From: Triticum aestivum
Lineage: Eukaryota > Streptophyta > Magnoliopsida > Poales > Poaceae
Assembly: GCF_018294505.1 (NCBI RefSeq)
Contig: NC_057813.1
Span: forward strand, 321,639,955 to 321,703,954
Length of the DNA: 64,000 bases
Direction of reading: 5' to 3'
Shown: one piece after another, positions 10,876 to 22,727 of the stretch
Layout: every line of letters starts with the position of its first letter
Numbering within the stretch: position 1 is the first letter of the stretch
Made by a program: the position numbers and the translations under genes
Notes under the pieces: generated by a model
Told to the model about the DNA's origin: nothing
The model's input: only the letters and a program-made list of their open reading frames with translations
Database searches by the model: none

Positions 10876-11768
10876 AGATCACATTGAGTCCATAGGAAAG
10901 CCAATACTATTAAAAGGGGATGAGGTGTTGCTTAATGGTCTACTTGCTCAAAGTTCTTAGTGATACTTCTCCAAAACCCTCAGCCACTTTCTCATTTCCA
11001 CATATGTCCAAAACCTAAAGTCGAACTCGTCCCCACCGATTTGATCTATCTGGCGCACTGAGTTCATTTGACATAGCCATAGCCAGAAACCCTAATCAAT
11101 TTGGTCTCATCGATACGGCTCTCGGTCTCACCGAGATGGCTTTGCAAACTCTCTGTTTCCCTTCGTAACATTTCGGTCTCACCGAAATGAGCGATCAGTC
11201 CCACCAAGTTTGCATTGCAAACTCTCAGTTTCCTTTTCATAACACTTCGGTCTCACCGGAATAAGTGATCGGTCCCACCGAGTTTGCTTGACCAAGTCTC
11301 TGTTTGCTTACTGCTGAAATTGGTCTCACTGAGACGAGGTTTTGTCCTAGCCCGAGCACATCGGTCCCACCGAGGCGATCTCATCGGTCCCATCAAGATT
11401 CCTAAGATTCGCATTTTGAAATAAATCAGTCTCACCGAGTTTCTCTATTAGGTCTGACGGAGTTGGGTAAAGAGTGTGTAATGGTTGGATTTTGTGTGGA
11501 GGCTATATATACCCCTCCACCCCTTCTCCATTTGTGAGAGAGCCATCATAACGTGCCTACACTTCCACTACTCATTTTCTAAGAGAGAACCAACTACTCA
11601 TGTGTTGAGACCAAGACATTCCAATCCAACCACAAGAATCTTGATCTCTAGCCTTCCCCAAGTTGCTTTCCACTCAAATCATCTTTCCACCATAGCCAAA
11701 TCTGTGAGAGAGAGTTGAGTGTTGGGGAGACTATCATTTGAATCACAAGAGCAAGGAGTTCATCATCA
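10876..11768 (+). repeat. Sirevirus-like LTR fragment (diverged subfamily)
   Basis: Matches the LTR interior starting about 205 bp after its TG (AAGATCACATTGAGTC) through the palindrome array (11030-11460), the TATA box GGCTATATATACCCC (11501) and the GAGAGAGTTGAGTGTTGGGG segment. It ends at ATCATCAAC (11768-11770). It is visibly more diverged from the other two LTRs than they are from each other. Both ends are deletions rather than LTR termini. Confidence 0.8.
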
Positions 11769-12267
11769 ACAGTGTTATCCCCATCTGATTCCTAGCACAT
11801 TGTGTTCATCATGATTCATGCCACGATTGAAACGATTCTATCCGGTCAAAACAATCCATAGATTAGAAGTGAATTGGAAATTTAGGGTTAGGTTTCTGCC
11901 GAAACCATCTCGGACCCACCGAGTTGTAGAACTCGGTTCCACTGATTCGGCTAAGGCCATTGCACAAGTGATTCTCGGTCATACCGAGAATTCCAAATCG
12001 GTGTGACCGAGTTCAGGACTTTGTGAAACCCTAGCAGTCTCGGTGCCGCCGAACTGTGACTCAGTCTGAATGAGTTCACTAGTTTAGGTCCCAAAAGCTG
12101 CTTCAGTATCACCGAGTTTGCAAATCGGTTGATCCGAAATGCTTTCTGTGGAAAACTAAAACTAAGTTTCTGAATCATTCTTTTGCAAAAACCTCTGCAT
12201 TTTGTGATGCTCATCCACTCTATCTCATCTATATCTATTCACATGGTCTGCAGTCAGTATTTTCAAT
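11769..12267 (+). other. Leader upstream of ORF2 (left copy)
   Basis: Homologous to 23980-24478. It contains a second cluster of CGGT..ACCG palindromes (11905-12135) and ends just before the ORF2 ATG. In this copy the TATA-containing upstream part is missing, because the sequence is joined directly to the LTR fragment at CAACAGTG. Confidence 0.7.
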
Positions 12268-14331
12268 ATGTCTGATCAAAATGACAGCTAGAACCAGTCA
12301 GAGGAGCAGATTCACATAAGTGAGGGCACTAGTCCCTCTAGCACCTCAGATGATGGCAGCAGGAGCACCCCAAGCAACTTGCCCAAAGCTGCCACCAGGG
12401 CCAGAAAAAAGAAAACCTCAGAATCTGAGGATGAAGACTATGGCAGTTGAGGATGAGGCCACTTCCAAGAAGAAAGTGCTCAAAACGGAATATGGCACAC
12501 CTTCAACCACTAAGCCTGGCATGAAGACCAAAGTGCCTGCAAAGAAACTCCCATGTCAAAAGCCAGAGCCTCTGCTCAAGTACCAGAGACATCTGATCCC
12601 AAAGAGGCTACTGCAGAAGGGAAGAAGAGGAAGGAAAGGGTCAAGAATACCATGGCCAGAGTTATTGGATAACATTCCATGATGGAAGAGGAAGAGGAAG
12701 AAGAGCCTGCTGCACCAGCACCCAAGGCTCAAAAGCTTATGGGTGATGCTATTAGGTCAGGGGCTGCATCATCAAAGCCCAAAGAAGCACCCAAAGCTGC
12801 CTCCAAGCCCAAGACTGCACCTAAGAGGAATACCAGGAACATATCTACTGCTGAAAAGAACAAGGCCCCAGTGCCTGAAGCTATTGCTAAAGAAGAAGAA
12901 GATGCAGAGCATATCTTGAGGAAGTTGAAGCCAAAGATTCCAGACCACAATGATGCTCATCCTGTGGCTGAGAACATGAAGCTGAGGAAGGACGCAGGAC
13001 TCAGACAGTGGAGATTGTCTGATCCTTATGCTTTCACGAGAAGGACTGTTGTTGACTACAGGTTCCATACTAAGGAACAACAGGATTTCTATGAGACTGT
13101 GCTGCTGGACAAGAAGCCTATAGTTTGTGACATGAGGAGGGTGGATTGGAAATACATCAAGGAGAATGAGGAACACTATCCTGGTGTGTATGACAGTTTC
13201 AGTGCTTGTGGAGTTGTAGACTTTGTTGGACAGAAGTTCACAAATTGGAATGATGAGCTCATAATGTAATTCTACTCCACAACACACTTCTATCCAGATG
13301 GCAGGATAGTATGGATGTCTAAAGGTACAAGGTACCCGTCTACAATTGCAGAATGGGAAAATCTGATAAATGCACCAACGGAGAAAGAAGATGACTCGGA
13401 TGTCTATGCCAAGAAGAAGAAGGATCACAATTCTATGGCACACATGTACAAGGAGATCCCAGATAAAGCTCTTGAAACTCACAAGTTTGGATCTGTACAT
13501 TTCCTTCTGTCAGGACTGCCAACCATCAACTGGATCCTTAGACACACACTCTTGCCCAAGTCGGGTCATCACAACATGATCAGAGGCCATGCTATCAATC
13601 TGCTACACATATTTGATGTGCCTCAAAAGTTCAAGGTCATGAGCCTCATAGTTGGGACTATTAAGAGGACAGCAGCTGACCAGAAGAGAAGCTGTGGGTA
13701 TGCCCCACAAATCTAGGAGCTGATAAACTCCAAGATGGGCACAGGAACATACCTATTGGACAAGGATCACATGCCTATCTTTCAAGATTTTGAGGACAAC
13801 CAAGTGGTTATGTATGAAGATGAACCATCTTCTGTGCATGCTCAAGCAAAGAAGGAGAAAGGAAGGACGGAGAAGGCTACCAAGATGCCAACAATGCAAG
13901 AGGCATCTCAGTACTTTTTAAACAGCAAACAAGATCAACTAGGCTACCTGATTGCATCCACTCTGAGGATTGAGAAAGGGCTGGGCACCTTGACTCAAAA
14001 CCAGGAGAGCCTGGAGAGGATCATGGAGTAGAAGTTCTATGACTTGGATATGAAGGTAACTGAGATCCAGTCTGTTGTTGAGCAGCTTCAGGATGATATG
14101 CAGGAGAGGAAGGGCAAGACAACCACAGATGCATTTGCCAGAGTGCCTAGAGCTCAGAGATCAGCTGCAGTGCCAGTGACAGACACCAGAGCCACTTCAT
14201 CTGCACCACCTACAGCTCCTACAGCTCCAGTGCAACCAGCTCCAGCACCTACACCTCCAGCTCCATCCATATCAACTGAAGCTTTCATCCTTGGAGTCAT
14301 ATCTACACCACCACATCAAGACCAAGCCTGA
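12268..14331 (+). pseudogene. Accessory ORF2 (plant 'putative transposon protein' type), left copy
   Basis: The region parallels the right copy at 24479-26545 (688 codons) over its full length. It has a lysine/serine-rich basic N-terminus, an acidic EEEEEEE patch near codon 140, the conserved core RFHTKEQQDFYETVLLDKK and HYPGVYDSFSACGV, then FLLSGLPTINWILRHTLLPK. A predicted coiled coil (LIASTLRIEKGLGTLTQNQ) and a Pro/Ala-rich tail follow. Breaks: TAG at codon 7 (near 12286), a 2-base loss near 12442 compensated by a 1-base loss near 12547, TAA near 12671, TAA at 13267-13269 (shared with the right copy), TAG near 13714 and TAG near 14029. I recognise it as an accessory ORF of grass Sirevirus-like elements but not its function. 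Confidence 0.75.
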
Positions 14332-14847
14332 GAGACGACATAGTACTATGCATTTTCTAGGAACTTTTTGGTAACTTGTTGCCAAAGGGGGAGAAAAATG
14401 TATAGATCATAGGCTTCGAGAGAGAGAGAGTTTGCTTTTTGTTCTCTCTTGCTTTGGTGGTTAAACGTTATTTGCGTGTTTGAGATACTTTAGGTCTGTG
14501 TGATACTTGGATGACCTTGTGTTTGATCATATGCTACATTTACACTTGTTGGATGACATTATCCCATCTATCTCTATTTGATCATTCACTTTGCTTGGTG
14601 ATGAGTGCATGTATTCAATCTTTATTATTTTGAGCGCTCCACCAAGATGTATGTGACATGGAAGAGTAACCCATGAGCCTAACTCTTTGTGCATTTGCAG
14701 TCCAAAGAAAATCTTAAACTATGCACAAATTTAGGGGGAGCTCTTGCTTATCACATACTTCTCAAAGCGACAATGTTTTTCACTCTTATTATTATTTGTC
14801 GAAGCTTTGATCTATATGTTGTCATCAGTTACCAAAAAGGGGGAGAT
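14332..14847 (+). promoter_or_regulatory. 3' non-coding region with multiple PPT-like tracts (left copy)
   Basis: Three GGGGGAG-containing purine tracts lie in sequence before the LTR: CAAAGGGGGAGAAAAATG (about 14383), TTTAGGGGGAGCTC (about 14730) and CCAAAAAGGGGGAGATT (about 14832-14847). The last one abuts the LTR. Repeated PPTs upstream of the 3' LTR are a known hallmark of Sireviruses. The same three are found before the LTR at 35674. Confidence 0.75.
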
Positions 14848-16188
14848 TTAAGGTGCAACTATCCCTAGGTGGTTTGGTAATTCCTAACAACATATAGCTC
14901 ATTGAGCTAACATCATTCAAAGATGAACATTTCAGGAAAAGCTCAATGAATGGCATGGCATGGATAAGGAAAGTGGATCCCTCAAAATACTAAGGATAAA
15001 AGGATTGGCTCAAGCTCAAAAGCTCAAGACTCTACATTTTATATTTTAGTGATCCAAGATCACATTGAGTCTATAGGAAAAGCCAATACTATCAAGGAGG
15101 GATGAAATGTTGTTTAATGAGTTTCTTGCTCCATAGTGCTTAGTGATATGCTCCAAAAACCCTCAACTACTTTCTCATATCCACATATGACCCAAACAAA
15201 AAGTCAAACTCGACCCCACCGATTCTTTCTACACGGCGCCACCGAGTTCAGATGTCATAGCCACTGCCACAAACCCTAGGCAAATTAGTCTCACCGATAG
15301 GGATCTCGATCTCACTGAGATGGGATTGTAATCTCTATGTTTCCCTTCGTAACGTTTCGGTCTCACCGAGATGAGTGATCGGTCCCACCGAGATTGCAAT
15401 GTAAACTCTCTGTTTCCTTTTTGTAACATTTCAGTCTCACCGAAATGAGCGAACCGGTCCCACCGAGTTTACCTAACCAACTCTTTGGTTAGCTTATTAC
15501 CAAAATCGGTCTCACCGAGTTTGTGTAATTGGTCTCACCGAGATTACGTTATGCCCTAACCCTAACCATATCAGTCATACCGAGTTGCATGTCGGTCCCA
15601 CTGAAAATCCTAACGGTCACTAGGTTTACTAAATCGGTCTAACCGAGTTTGTTGATTCGGTCCCACCGAGATTGGTAAATTGTGTGTAACGGTTAGATTT
15701 TGTGTGGAGGCTATTTATACCCCTCCACCTCCTCTTCATTCATGGAGGGAGCCATCAGAACAAACCTACACTTCCAACTTAAGATTTCTGAGAGAGAACC
15801 ACCTACTCATGTGTTGAGGCCAAGATATTCCATTCCTACCATATGAATCTTGATCTCTAGCCTTCCCCAAGTTTCTTTCCACTCAAATCTTCTTTCCACC
15901 AAATCCAAATCCTGTGAGAGAGAGTTGAGTGTTGGGGAGACTATCATTTGAAGCACAAGAGTAAGGAGTTCATCATCAACACACCATTTGTTACTTCTTG
16001 GAGAGTGGTGTATCCTAGATTGGATAGGTGTCACTTGGGAGCCTCCGACAAGATTGTGGAGTTGAACCAAGGAGTTTGTAAGGGCAAGGAGATCGCCTAC
16101 TTCATGAAGATCTACCGCTAGTGAGGCAAGTCCTTCGTGGGCGACAGCCATGGTGGGATAGACAAGGTTGCTTCTTCGTGGACCCTTC

Positions 16189-19100
16189 TGTGACGCCCCC
16201 GATTTAATCGTACACTAATCATGCACGCAAATGTGTACGATCAAGATCAGGGACTCACGGGAAGATATCACAACACAACTCTAAAACATAAATAAGTCAT
16301 ACAAGCATCATAATACAAGCCAGGGGCCACGAGGGCTCGAATACAAGTGCTCGATCATAGACAAGTCAGCGGAAGCAACAATATCTGAGTACAGACATAA
16401 GTTAAACAATTTTCCATAAGATGGCTAGCACAAACTGGGCTACAGATCGAAAGAGGCGCAGGCCTCCTGCCTGGGATCCTCCTAACTACTCCTGGACGTC
16501 GCCAGCGGGCTGCACATAGTAGTAGGCACCTCCAGTGTAGTAGGAATCATCGTCGACGGTGGCGTCTGGCTCCTGGACTCCAGCATCTGGTTGCGACAAC
16601 CAGAAAGAAAGGAAAGGGGTAAAAAGGGGGAGAAAGCAACCGTGAGTACTCATCCAAAGTACTCGCAAGCAAGGAACTACACTACATATGCATGGGTATA
16701 TGTGTAAGGAGGCCATATCGATGGACTGAACTGCAGAATGCCAGAATAAAAGGGAGATAGCTAGTCCTATCGAAGACTACGCTTCTGGCAGCCTCCGTCT
16801 CGCAGCACGTAGAAGAGAGTAGATTGAAGTCCTCCAAGTAGCATCTCCAAGTAGCATCTCCAAGTAGCATCTCCAAGTAGCATCGCAGTAGCATAATCCT
16901 ACCCGGCGATCCTCCCCTCGTCGCCCTGTGGAAAAGCGATCACCGGGTTTTCGGTGGAACTTGGAATGGTGTGTTTTATTAAGTATCCGGTTCTAGTTGT
17001 CATAAGGTCAAGGTACAACTCCAAGTCGTCCTGTTACCGATGATCACGGCTATTCGAATAGATTAACTTCCCTGCAGGGGTGCACCACATAGCCCAACAC
17101 GCTCGATCCCATTTGGCCGGACACACTTTCCTGGGTCATGCCCGGCCGCGGAAGATCAACACGTCGCAGCCCCACCTAGGCTCAACGGAGAGGCCAGCAC
17201 GCCGGTCTAAACCTAAGCGCGCAGGGGTCTGGGCCCATCGCCCTGAGCACACCTGCACGTTGCGTACGCGGCCGGTGAGCAGACCTAGCAACCTCCATTA
17301 CAAAGGAAGTTGCGTTAACGCAGTCCAACCCGGCGCGCGCCGCTCAGTCGCTGACGTCACGAAGTGCTTTGGCTGATACCACGACGTCGAGATACCCATA
17401 ACTACTCCCGCGTAGATGGTTAGTGCGTATAGGCTCGTAGCCAACTCAGATCAAATACCAAGATCTCGTTAAGCGTGTTAAGTATCCACGAACGCCGAAC
17501 AGGGCCAGGCCCACCTGTCTCCTAGGTGGTCTCAACCTGCCCTGCCGCTCCGCCACAAAGTAACAGTCGGGGACCGTCGGGAACCCAGGCCCACCTCTAC
17601 CGGGATGGAGCCACCTGCCCCTTCAGCCCCCAACTCCGAACAGTATCACAGGTAATGTAACAATGTAAAGTATATAGTATATACCCGTGACCACCTCCCG
17701 AAGTGATCACAGCCCAGTAGTATAGCATGGCAGACTGACAAGAATGTAGGGCCAATGATGATAAACTAGCATCCTATACTATGTATTTAGGATTGCAAGT
17801 AAGGTATCAACAGATGTAGCAACAATGTCAGGCTATGCATCAGAATAGGATCAACGGAAAGCAGTAACATGCTACACTACTCTAATGCAAGCAGTATAGA
17901 GTAGAATAGGCGATATCTGGTGATCAAGGGGGGGGCTTGCCTGGTTGCTCTGGCAAGAGAGAGGAGTCGTCAACTCCGTAGCCGAACTGGTCAACAGCAG
18001 CGTCGGTCTCGTAGTCTACCGGAGAGAAGAGGGGGAAGAAATAATGAATACAGAGCAAACAAAGCATCACAAAATATAACAAGGCAATACGCGATGTTCG
18101 GTGTGCCCTAACGCGGTAGTAGGTGATACCGGTGAAGGGGGGGGGAACATCCGGGAAAGTATTCCCGGTGTTTCGTGTTTTCTGACAGATGAACCGGAGG
18201 GGGAAAGTTGCGGGTTTGATATGTTAGGGGTGTGCGGTGGACGAACGGGCTACGTATCCGGGTTCGTCTCGTCATTCTGAGCAACTTTCATGTACAAAGT
18301 TTTTTCATCTGAGCTACGGTTTATTTTATATTAATTTTAAAAGATTAAAATCATTTTTAGCATTTATTTAAATATTTTAATCCAACATTATCCAGAACAG
18401 TGCACGCTGACGTCAGCATGACGTCAGCAGTCAACAGAGGCGTTGACTGGTCAACTGACGTGTGGGTCCCGTTTGTCATTGACTGTTTAGTCTAATTAAT
18501 GTTTAACTAATCTAATTACTGTTTAATTAAACTAATTAGTTAATTAGGTTAATCTAATTATGATTTATTAACTTAATTAATTCCTTAATTAATTAATTAA
18601 TTTAATTATTATTTATTTATTTAATATATATAATTTTTTTAATTCTTTTTTTTTATAAAACCGTTCTGGGGCGGGCCCATATGTCATAGGCCCTGGGGCA
18701 TAACGGGCGACGGGTGCGGGGTGGCCCGAACGGGCGCTATGGGCACCCGACCGCAGGCAGAGGCCATGGCCCGACGCGGCTGGGCGTCGGCGGCCAAGGC
18801 GCCGGCCAAGGGAGGCAGCGGAGGTGGCCGCGGGGCGCAGCGATGAGGGGTAGCGCGGGGAGGAGGCCGCGGGTGGTGGCCGGAGTGGGGACCGGACCGG
18901 CGAGCGGGAGGCACGGGTAGCAGGGGGCCTCGGTGGTGCGGCTAGGGCGCGGAGGGAGTGGAGCCGGCGCAGGGGAGCAGAACTCCGGGCGCGGCCACGG
19001 GAGGTCGCGGGCGCGGCAAGCGCGTCCCCGAAGTGAGGCATGGCGCGGCCGCGGCGCGCACGGGCCGCAGGGACACGCGGGCAGGGGGCGAAACACCGAG

Positions 19101-20108
19101 GCGCGGGACGAACTACAGGGGCGGCGGCGACTAGGTCGACGAGGTCGAAAGGGGGACAAGGGTCGGCGCGTTCGGCGTAGAAGCTCACCGCGGGAGCGTG
19201 GGGTCTAGGCAGAGGGCTCGGGGAGGTTCAAGGAGGTCCGTCGAGGGAGAGGACGAGGCGGCGGCAGTCCGGCGAGGAGGTCCGGCGAAACTGCTCTGGG
19301 ACGTCGGGGTGGAGGGGCGATGGCGCGCGACGGGTCGGGGCGTCGGTTGCCCCGAACCAGATCCACTCGGGGCGAGGCCGGCCGCCGAAGGACGGAGAGC
19401 CGGGCGTCGGCGATGGAGGCGGGGCGGGGTCGAGGAGGCGGTCCGGCAGGGGGGGTCCGAGAGACGGCGTCAGTGGTGGAGAACGGCAGCGATGGGAGGG
19501 GGTCGGAGCATGGCAGGGAGCCACGAGAAGTTGGCCGTGCCGTGGGGGCCTTCTACGCCAGCGGGGTGGGGCGACGGGCGGCGGGATTGGTGATGGGGAC
19601 GGCGAGGCGCGTCGGTGGCCTCCTCTCGTTCCCGATCCAGATCGGGAGAGAGGAGGGGGAGGAGATATTTGCGGGAGAGGAGTGGGGGGTGTCGGTGGCC
19701 AGTGGGGGGGAGTGGGGGTGGTTAAGGCGGCGGGGTGGTTTGCGTCCTGGTGGGCCGAAGCCCAAAGGGCGGGGGGTTTCTCCCTTCTTCTTCTTTTTTT
19801 GTTTTAGTTTTTCTTTTTCCTTTTTTTTATTTTCCTTTCTTTTATTTCTTTTCCTTTTCTGTTTTTACTTATTTTAAAATACTTAGGCATTTTATAAAAT
19901 TGTGTCTATTACACCATATTGACTTATGTAAAATATGGCATCTCCCGAACATTTTTGTTTTAAATTTTGAAAAACTTTTATTGTTTGACTTTATTTCAAT
20001 TTTGAATTTTGAACGGGATTTGAACAATCGCAAGACTATCAACATTAATCGTGGTGACGTAGTATCATTGGCGGAGGGTTACTGTAGCGTAACTACCCGG
20101 GCGTCACA
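16189..20108. mobile_element. Nested 3.92 kb solo LTR, TSD CCTTC
   Basis: It begins TGTGACGCCC and ends GGGCGTCACA, a perfect 10-base terminal inverted pair, and is flanked by CCTTC at 16184-16188 and 20109-20113. It has no PBS, PPT or coding domain. Its composition is patchy: an A/T-rich tract (18480-18660) next to a G/C-rich tract (18670-19760), as in the long LTRs of some Triticeae Gypsy families. A solo LTR arises when an element's two LTRs recombine. Family not named. Confidence 0.85.
16834..16885. repeat. Minisatellite, 13 bp x 4, inside the solo LTR
   Basis: Four head-to-tail copies of CCAAGTAGCATCT; the last unit ends in G instead of T. It is followed by a partial CAGTAGCAT. Such a short, near-perfect array suggests a recent replication-slippage expansion within the LTR. 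Confidence 0.9.
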
Positions 20109-20463
20109 CCTTCGTGGGTGGAGCCCTCCATGGACTCGCACAGTCGTTACCCTTCGTGGGTTGAACTCTCCATCAACGTGGATGTACGATAGCACCACCT
20201 ATCGGAACCACGACAAAAACATTCGTGTCTCCAATTGCGTTTGAATCCTCCAATCCCTTCCCTTTACATTCTTGCAAGTTGCATGCTTTACTTTCCACTG
20301 CTCATATATTCTTGCATGCTTGCTTGAATTGTGTGTAGATTGCTTGACTTGTGCTAAGATAGCTAAAATATGCCAAAGACTAAAATTGGGAAAAGGATAA
20401 GTTTTTAATTGGTCAAGTAGTCTAATCACCCCCCCCCTCTAGACATACTTCCGATCCTACAGG

Positions 20464-20475
20464 TGGTATCAGAGC
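20464..20475 (+). promoter_or_regulatory. Primer-binding site, initiator-tRNA-Met type
   Basis: TGGTATCAGAGC lies two bases after the LTR end CTACA (20461). It is complementary to the 3' end of initiator tRNA-Met, the usual Copia minus-strand primer. It sets the LTR boundary and the plus orientation. Confidence 0.9.
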
Positions 20476-20546
20476 TTTGGTCTCCATTTGCTTTGATTTC
20501 CATAGCTTTTGGTGGTCATAGCCTTGGTTTCACAACCTAGGAGAGT

Positions 20547-22727
20547 ATGGCGTCTAGCGAGGGAAATTATCACTGTAGAGGTCCTTACTTTGATGGTACG
20601 AATTTTGCTAGTTGGAAGCATACGATGAAAATGCATATTCTTGGACATAACCCCGCCGTTTGGGCTATTGTGTGTATTGGCTTGCAAGGTGAATTCTTTG
20701 ATGGGAGAGAACCGAACCGTGAAGCTAGCGTGGATGAGTTGAAGATGTTGCAATACAACGCTCAAGCTTGTGATATCCTCTTCAACGGATTGTGCCCCGA
20801 AGAATTCAACAAAATCAGCCGCCTTGAGAATGCAAAGGAAATTTGGGATACTTTGATTGATATGCATGAAGGTACCAACTCCGTCAAGGAATCCAAATTG
20901 TATGTGCTCCAAAGTCAACTTGACAAGTTCAAAATGAAGGATGGTGAAGGTGTCGCTGAAATGTACTCTAGGCTTGCTCTTATCACAAATGAGATTGCGG
21001 GCTTAGGAAGTGAAGAGATGACCAAGAAATTCATCATCAAGAAGATCCTAAGAGCATTGGATGGAAAATATGATACCGTGTGCACATTGATCCAAATGAT
21101 GCCCAATTACAAGAATCTCAAGCCAACGGAGGTCATTGGAAGTATTGTTGCTCATGAGATGTCACTCAAGGATAAGGAGGAACTTCACAACAAGTCAAGT
21201 GGTGCTTACAAAGCCTCATGTGAAGCCCCTACATCATCAAGTGAGAAACAAACCTTCAATGAAGAATTGAGCTTAATGGTGAAGAACTTCAACAAATTCT
21301 ACAAGAGTAGAAGCAAAGAGAGAAGCTCTAAGTCAAGGTCCTACAATGACAAAAGATCTTCTAGTCGAGAGAGCAATTGCTACAATTGTGGGAGACCCGG
21401 ACACTGTTCCAATGAGTGTACGACACCCCACAAAAGAAGAGAAGAATCACCCAAGAGGAGAAGTAGAAGAGAAGAATCACCACCAAGAGAGAGGAGTAGA
21501 GATGATCGTTATGAACGAAGAACATCCCGGAGAAGCAAGGATTCGGAAAGGAAGGACAAGTCATCAAGGAGCTACACAAAACGAATACATCAAGCTCATG
21601 TTGGTGAATGGGTATCCGGCTCCGACTCCGACAATCACTCCGAGAGAAGCTATCACTCCGACTCCGAACATACTCAAGATGAAGGTGTTGCCGGTCTAGC
21701 ACTTGTGTCAACCAACTCCTACGACATATTTGATTCACCAAATGAATGACTTGGAAGATGCTTCATGGCTGAAGGCCCTAAGGTAACACACCCCGAGTAT
21801 GTTGATTTCAATAGTGATGAAGATGACTTGTTAGGTGATGATGATTTACTTGTTGACAACTCTAGTGATGAATACTATGATGAAACATCAATTAATCATG
21901 CTAATCAAGATAAAATGAATGACAATGATAAGGAGAAGATTGAGCTTCTAACTAAAGAACTAAACACTCTTAAGTTAGCTCATGAAACTATCTTAGAAGA
22001 TCAATGAGAACTTTTAAGGACTCATGAGAAGTTATGCTTTGAAAATCTCAACTTTGAGCAAGAGCATGAGTTCTTAAAGGCAATCAATGATGATCCCCGT
22101 AAGAAAAGTTCTTCTTACATTGCCAAGCGTTTACTCTTATCAACTTACATGCCTCAAGTCAAGTCCATTAACAAGAACAAGAAAGATTCTTCCTCTAGTA
22201 ATAACAATAATCATGCTAAATCAAATATTGTTGCTTCTAGTAGTTCTCTTGATTCCACTAATGATTCTCTTAGCCAAGTTACACTTGAGCAAGAAAATAG
22301 CTTATTGAAGGGAATTATAGAGAAAGGTGTTTACAAGAGCCTTGCCGGGAGTAAGCCATTTGAGGAAATTGTACGCAAGCAAGGAAGGCACCGGAAGAAC
22401 CAAGGTGTTGGTTTTGAACGAAAGTTCAATGCCAATGGAGTTGAGTGGGAAGAATATCAATATCCCAGGACGAAGTTTGTTCCTCAACAAGAGAAGTATG
22501 ATCCTACTTCCTTCAAGGGGACACAAGCTCAAGATGATCTTCCACCACAAGACCACAAGTAAAAAGGCAAGGACAAGCTTCAAGAGGAGATTGATGCATT
22601 TCAAGAAGATCCTAAGGCCTTGGTCAAGTGGGTTCCCAAGACAACGTCAAGTTCTACTTCATCAAGTATGACTACAACTCCGAGGATTCCCATCAAGATG
22701 ATGTGGATTCCAAAGAAGAAGAACTAG
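20547..22727 (+). pseudogene. Copia gag, Sirevirus-like, one 726-codon frame with three stops
   Basis: From ATG at 20547 the frame runs without indels to TAG at 22725-22727. The N-terminal about 250 residues form a Copia gag domain (FDGTNFASWKHTMKMHI, LENAKEIWDTLIDMHEG). One CCHC zinc knuckle follows at about residue 280 (CYNCGRPGHCSNEC), then an Arg/Ser-rich stretch (about 285-350), an acidic region and a coiled coil (KEKIELLTKELNTLKLAHE). It ends MMWIPKKKN. In-frame stops occur at 21747-21749 (TGA), 22005-22007 (TGA, reading as a changed CGA) and 22560-22562 (TAA, reading as a changed CAA). Gag forms the particle around element RNA. No protease or pol follows, which is unusual for Copia, where gag-pol is normally continuous. 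Confidence 0.85.

Larger units (their letters stand above)
14848..20461 (+). repeat. Sirevirus-like LTR shared by both internal regions, with nested solo LTR
   Basis: It starts TTAAGGTGCAACTATCCC (TG mutated to TT) and ends CTTCCGATCCTACA. Without the 3.92 kb insertion and one TSD copy it is about 1,689 bp, against 1,692 bp for the LTR at 35674-37365. The promoter region has about a dozen palindromes (15215-15675) and a TATA box CTATTTATA at 15711. It is preceded by a PPT and followed by a PBS, so it serves as 3' LTR to the left unit and 5' LTR to the right unit. Confidence 0.85.

Noticed and set aside
11030..11460. Recurring CGGTCTCACCGAG words as a CRISPR-like or tRNA-like structure
   Set aside because: Spacing and arms vary, there are no unique equal-length spacers and no tRNA fold. 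They are palindromes within an LTR.
12729..13500. 242-residue frame on the minus strand across the left ORF2 (12772-13500) and its twin at 25319-25714
   Set aside because: They are antisense shadows of the conserved ORF2 core; hydrophobic content arises from complementing Lys/Glu-rich codons.
16834..16885. Regular short repeats as a possible CRISPR array
   Set aside because: The repeats are directly adjacent 13-mers with no spacers, and the genome is a plant.
18613..19877. Long open frames on both strands (e.g. 18613-19188 minus, 19320-19877 plus) that look like proline/arginine-rich genes
   Set aside because: They lie in the G/C-rich part of a solo LTR, overlap in several frames at once and contain no domain. 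High GC explains them.
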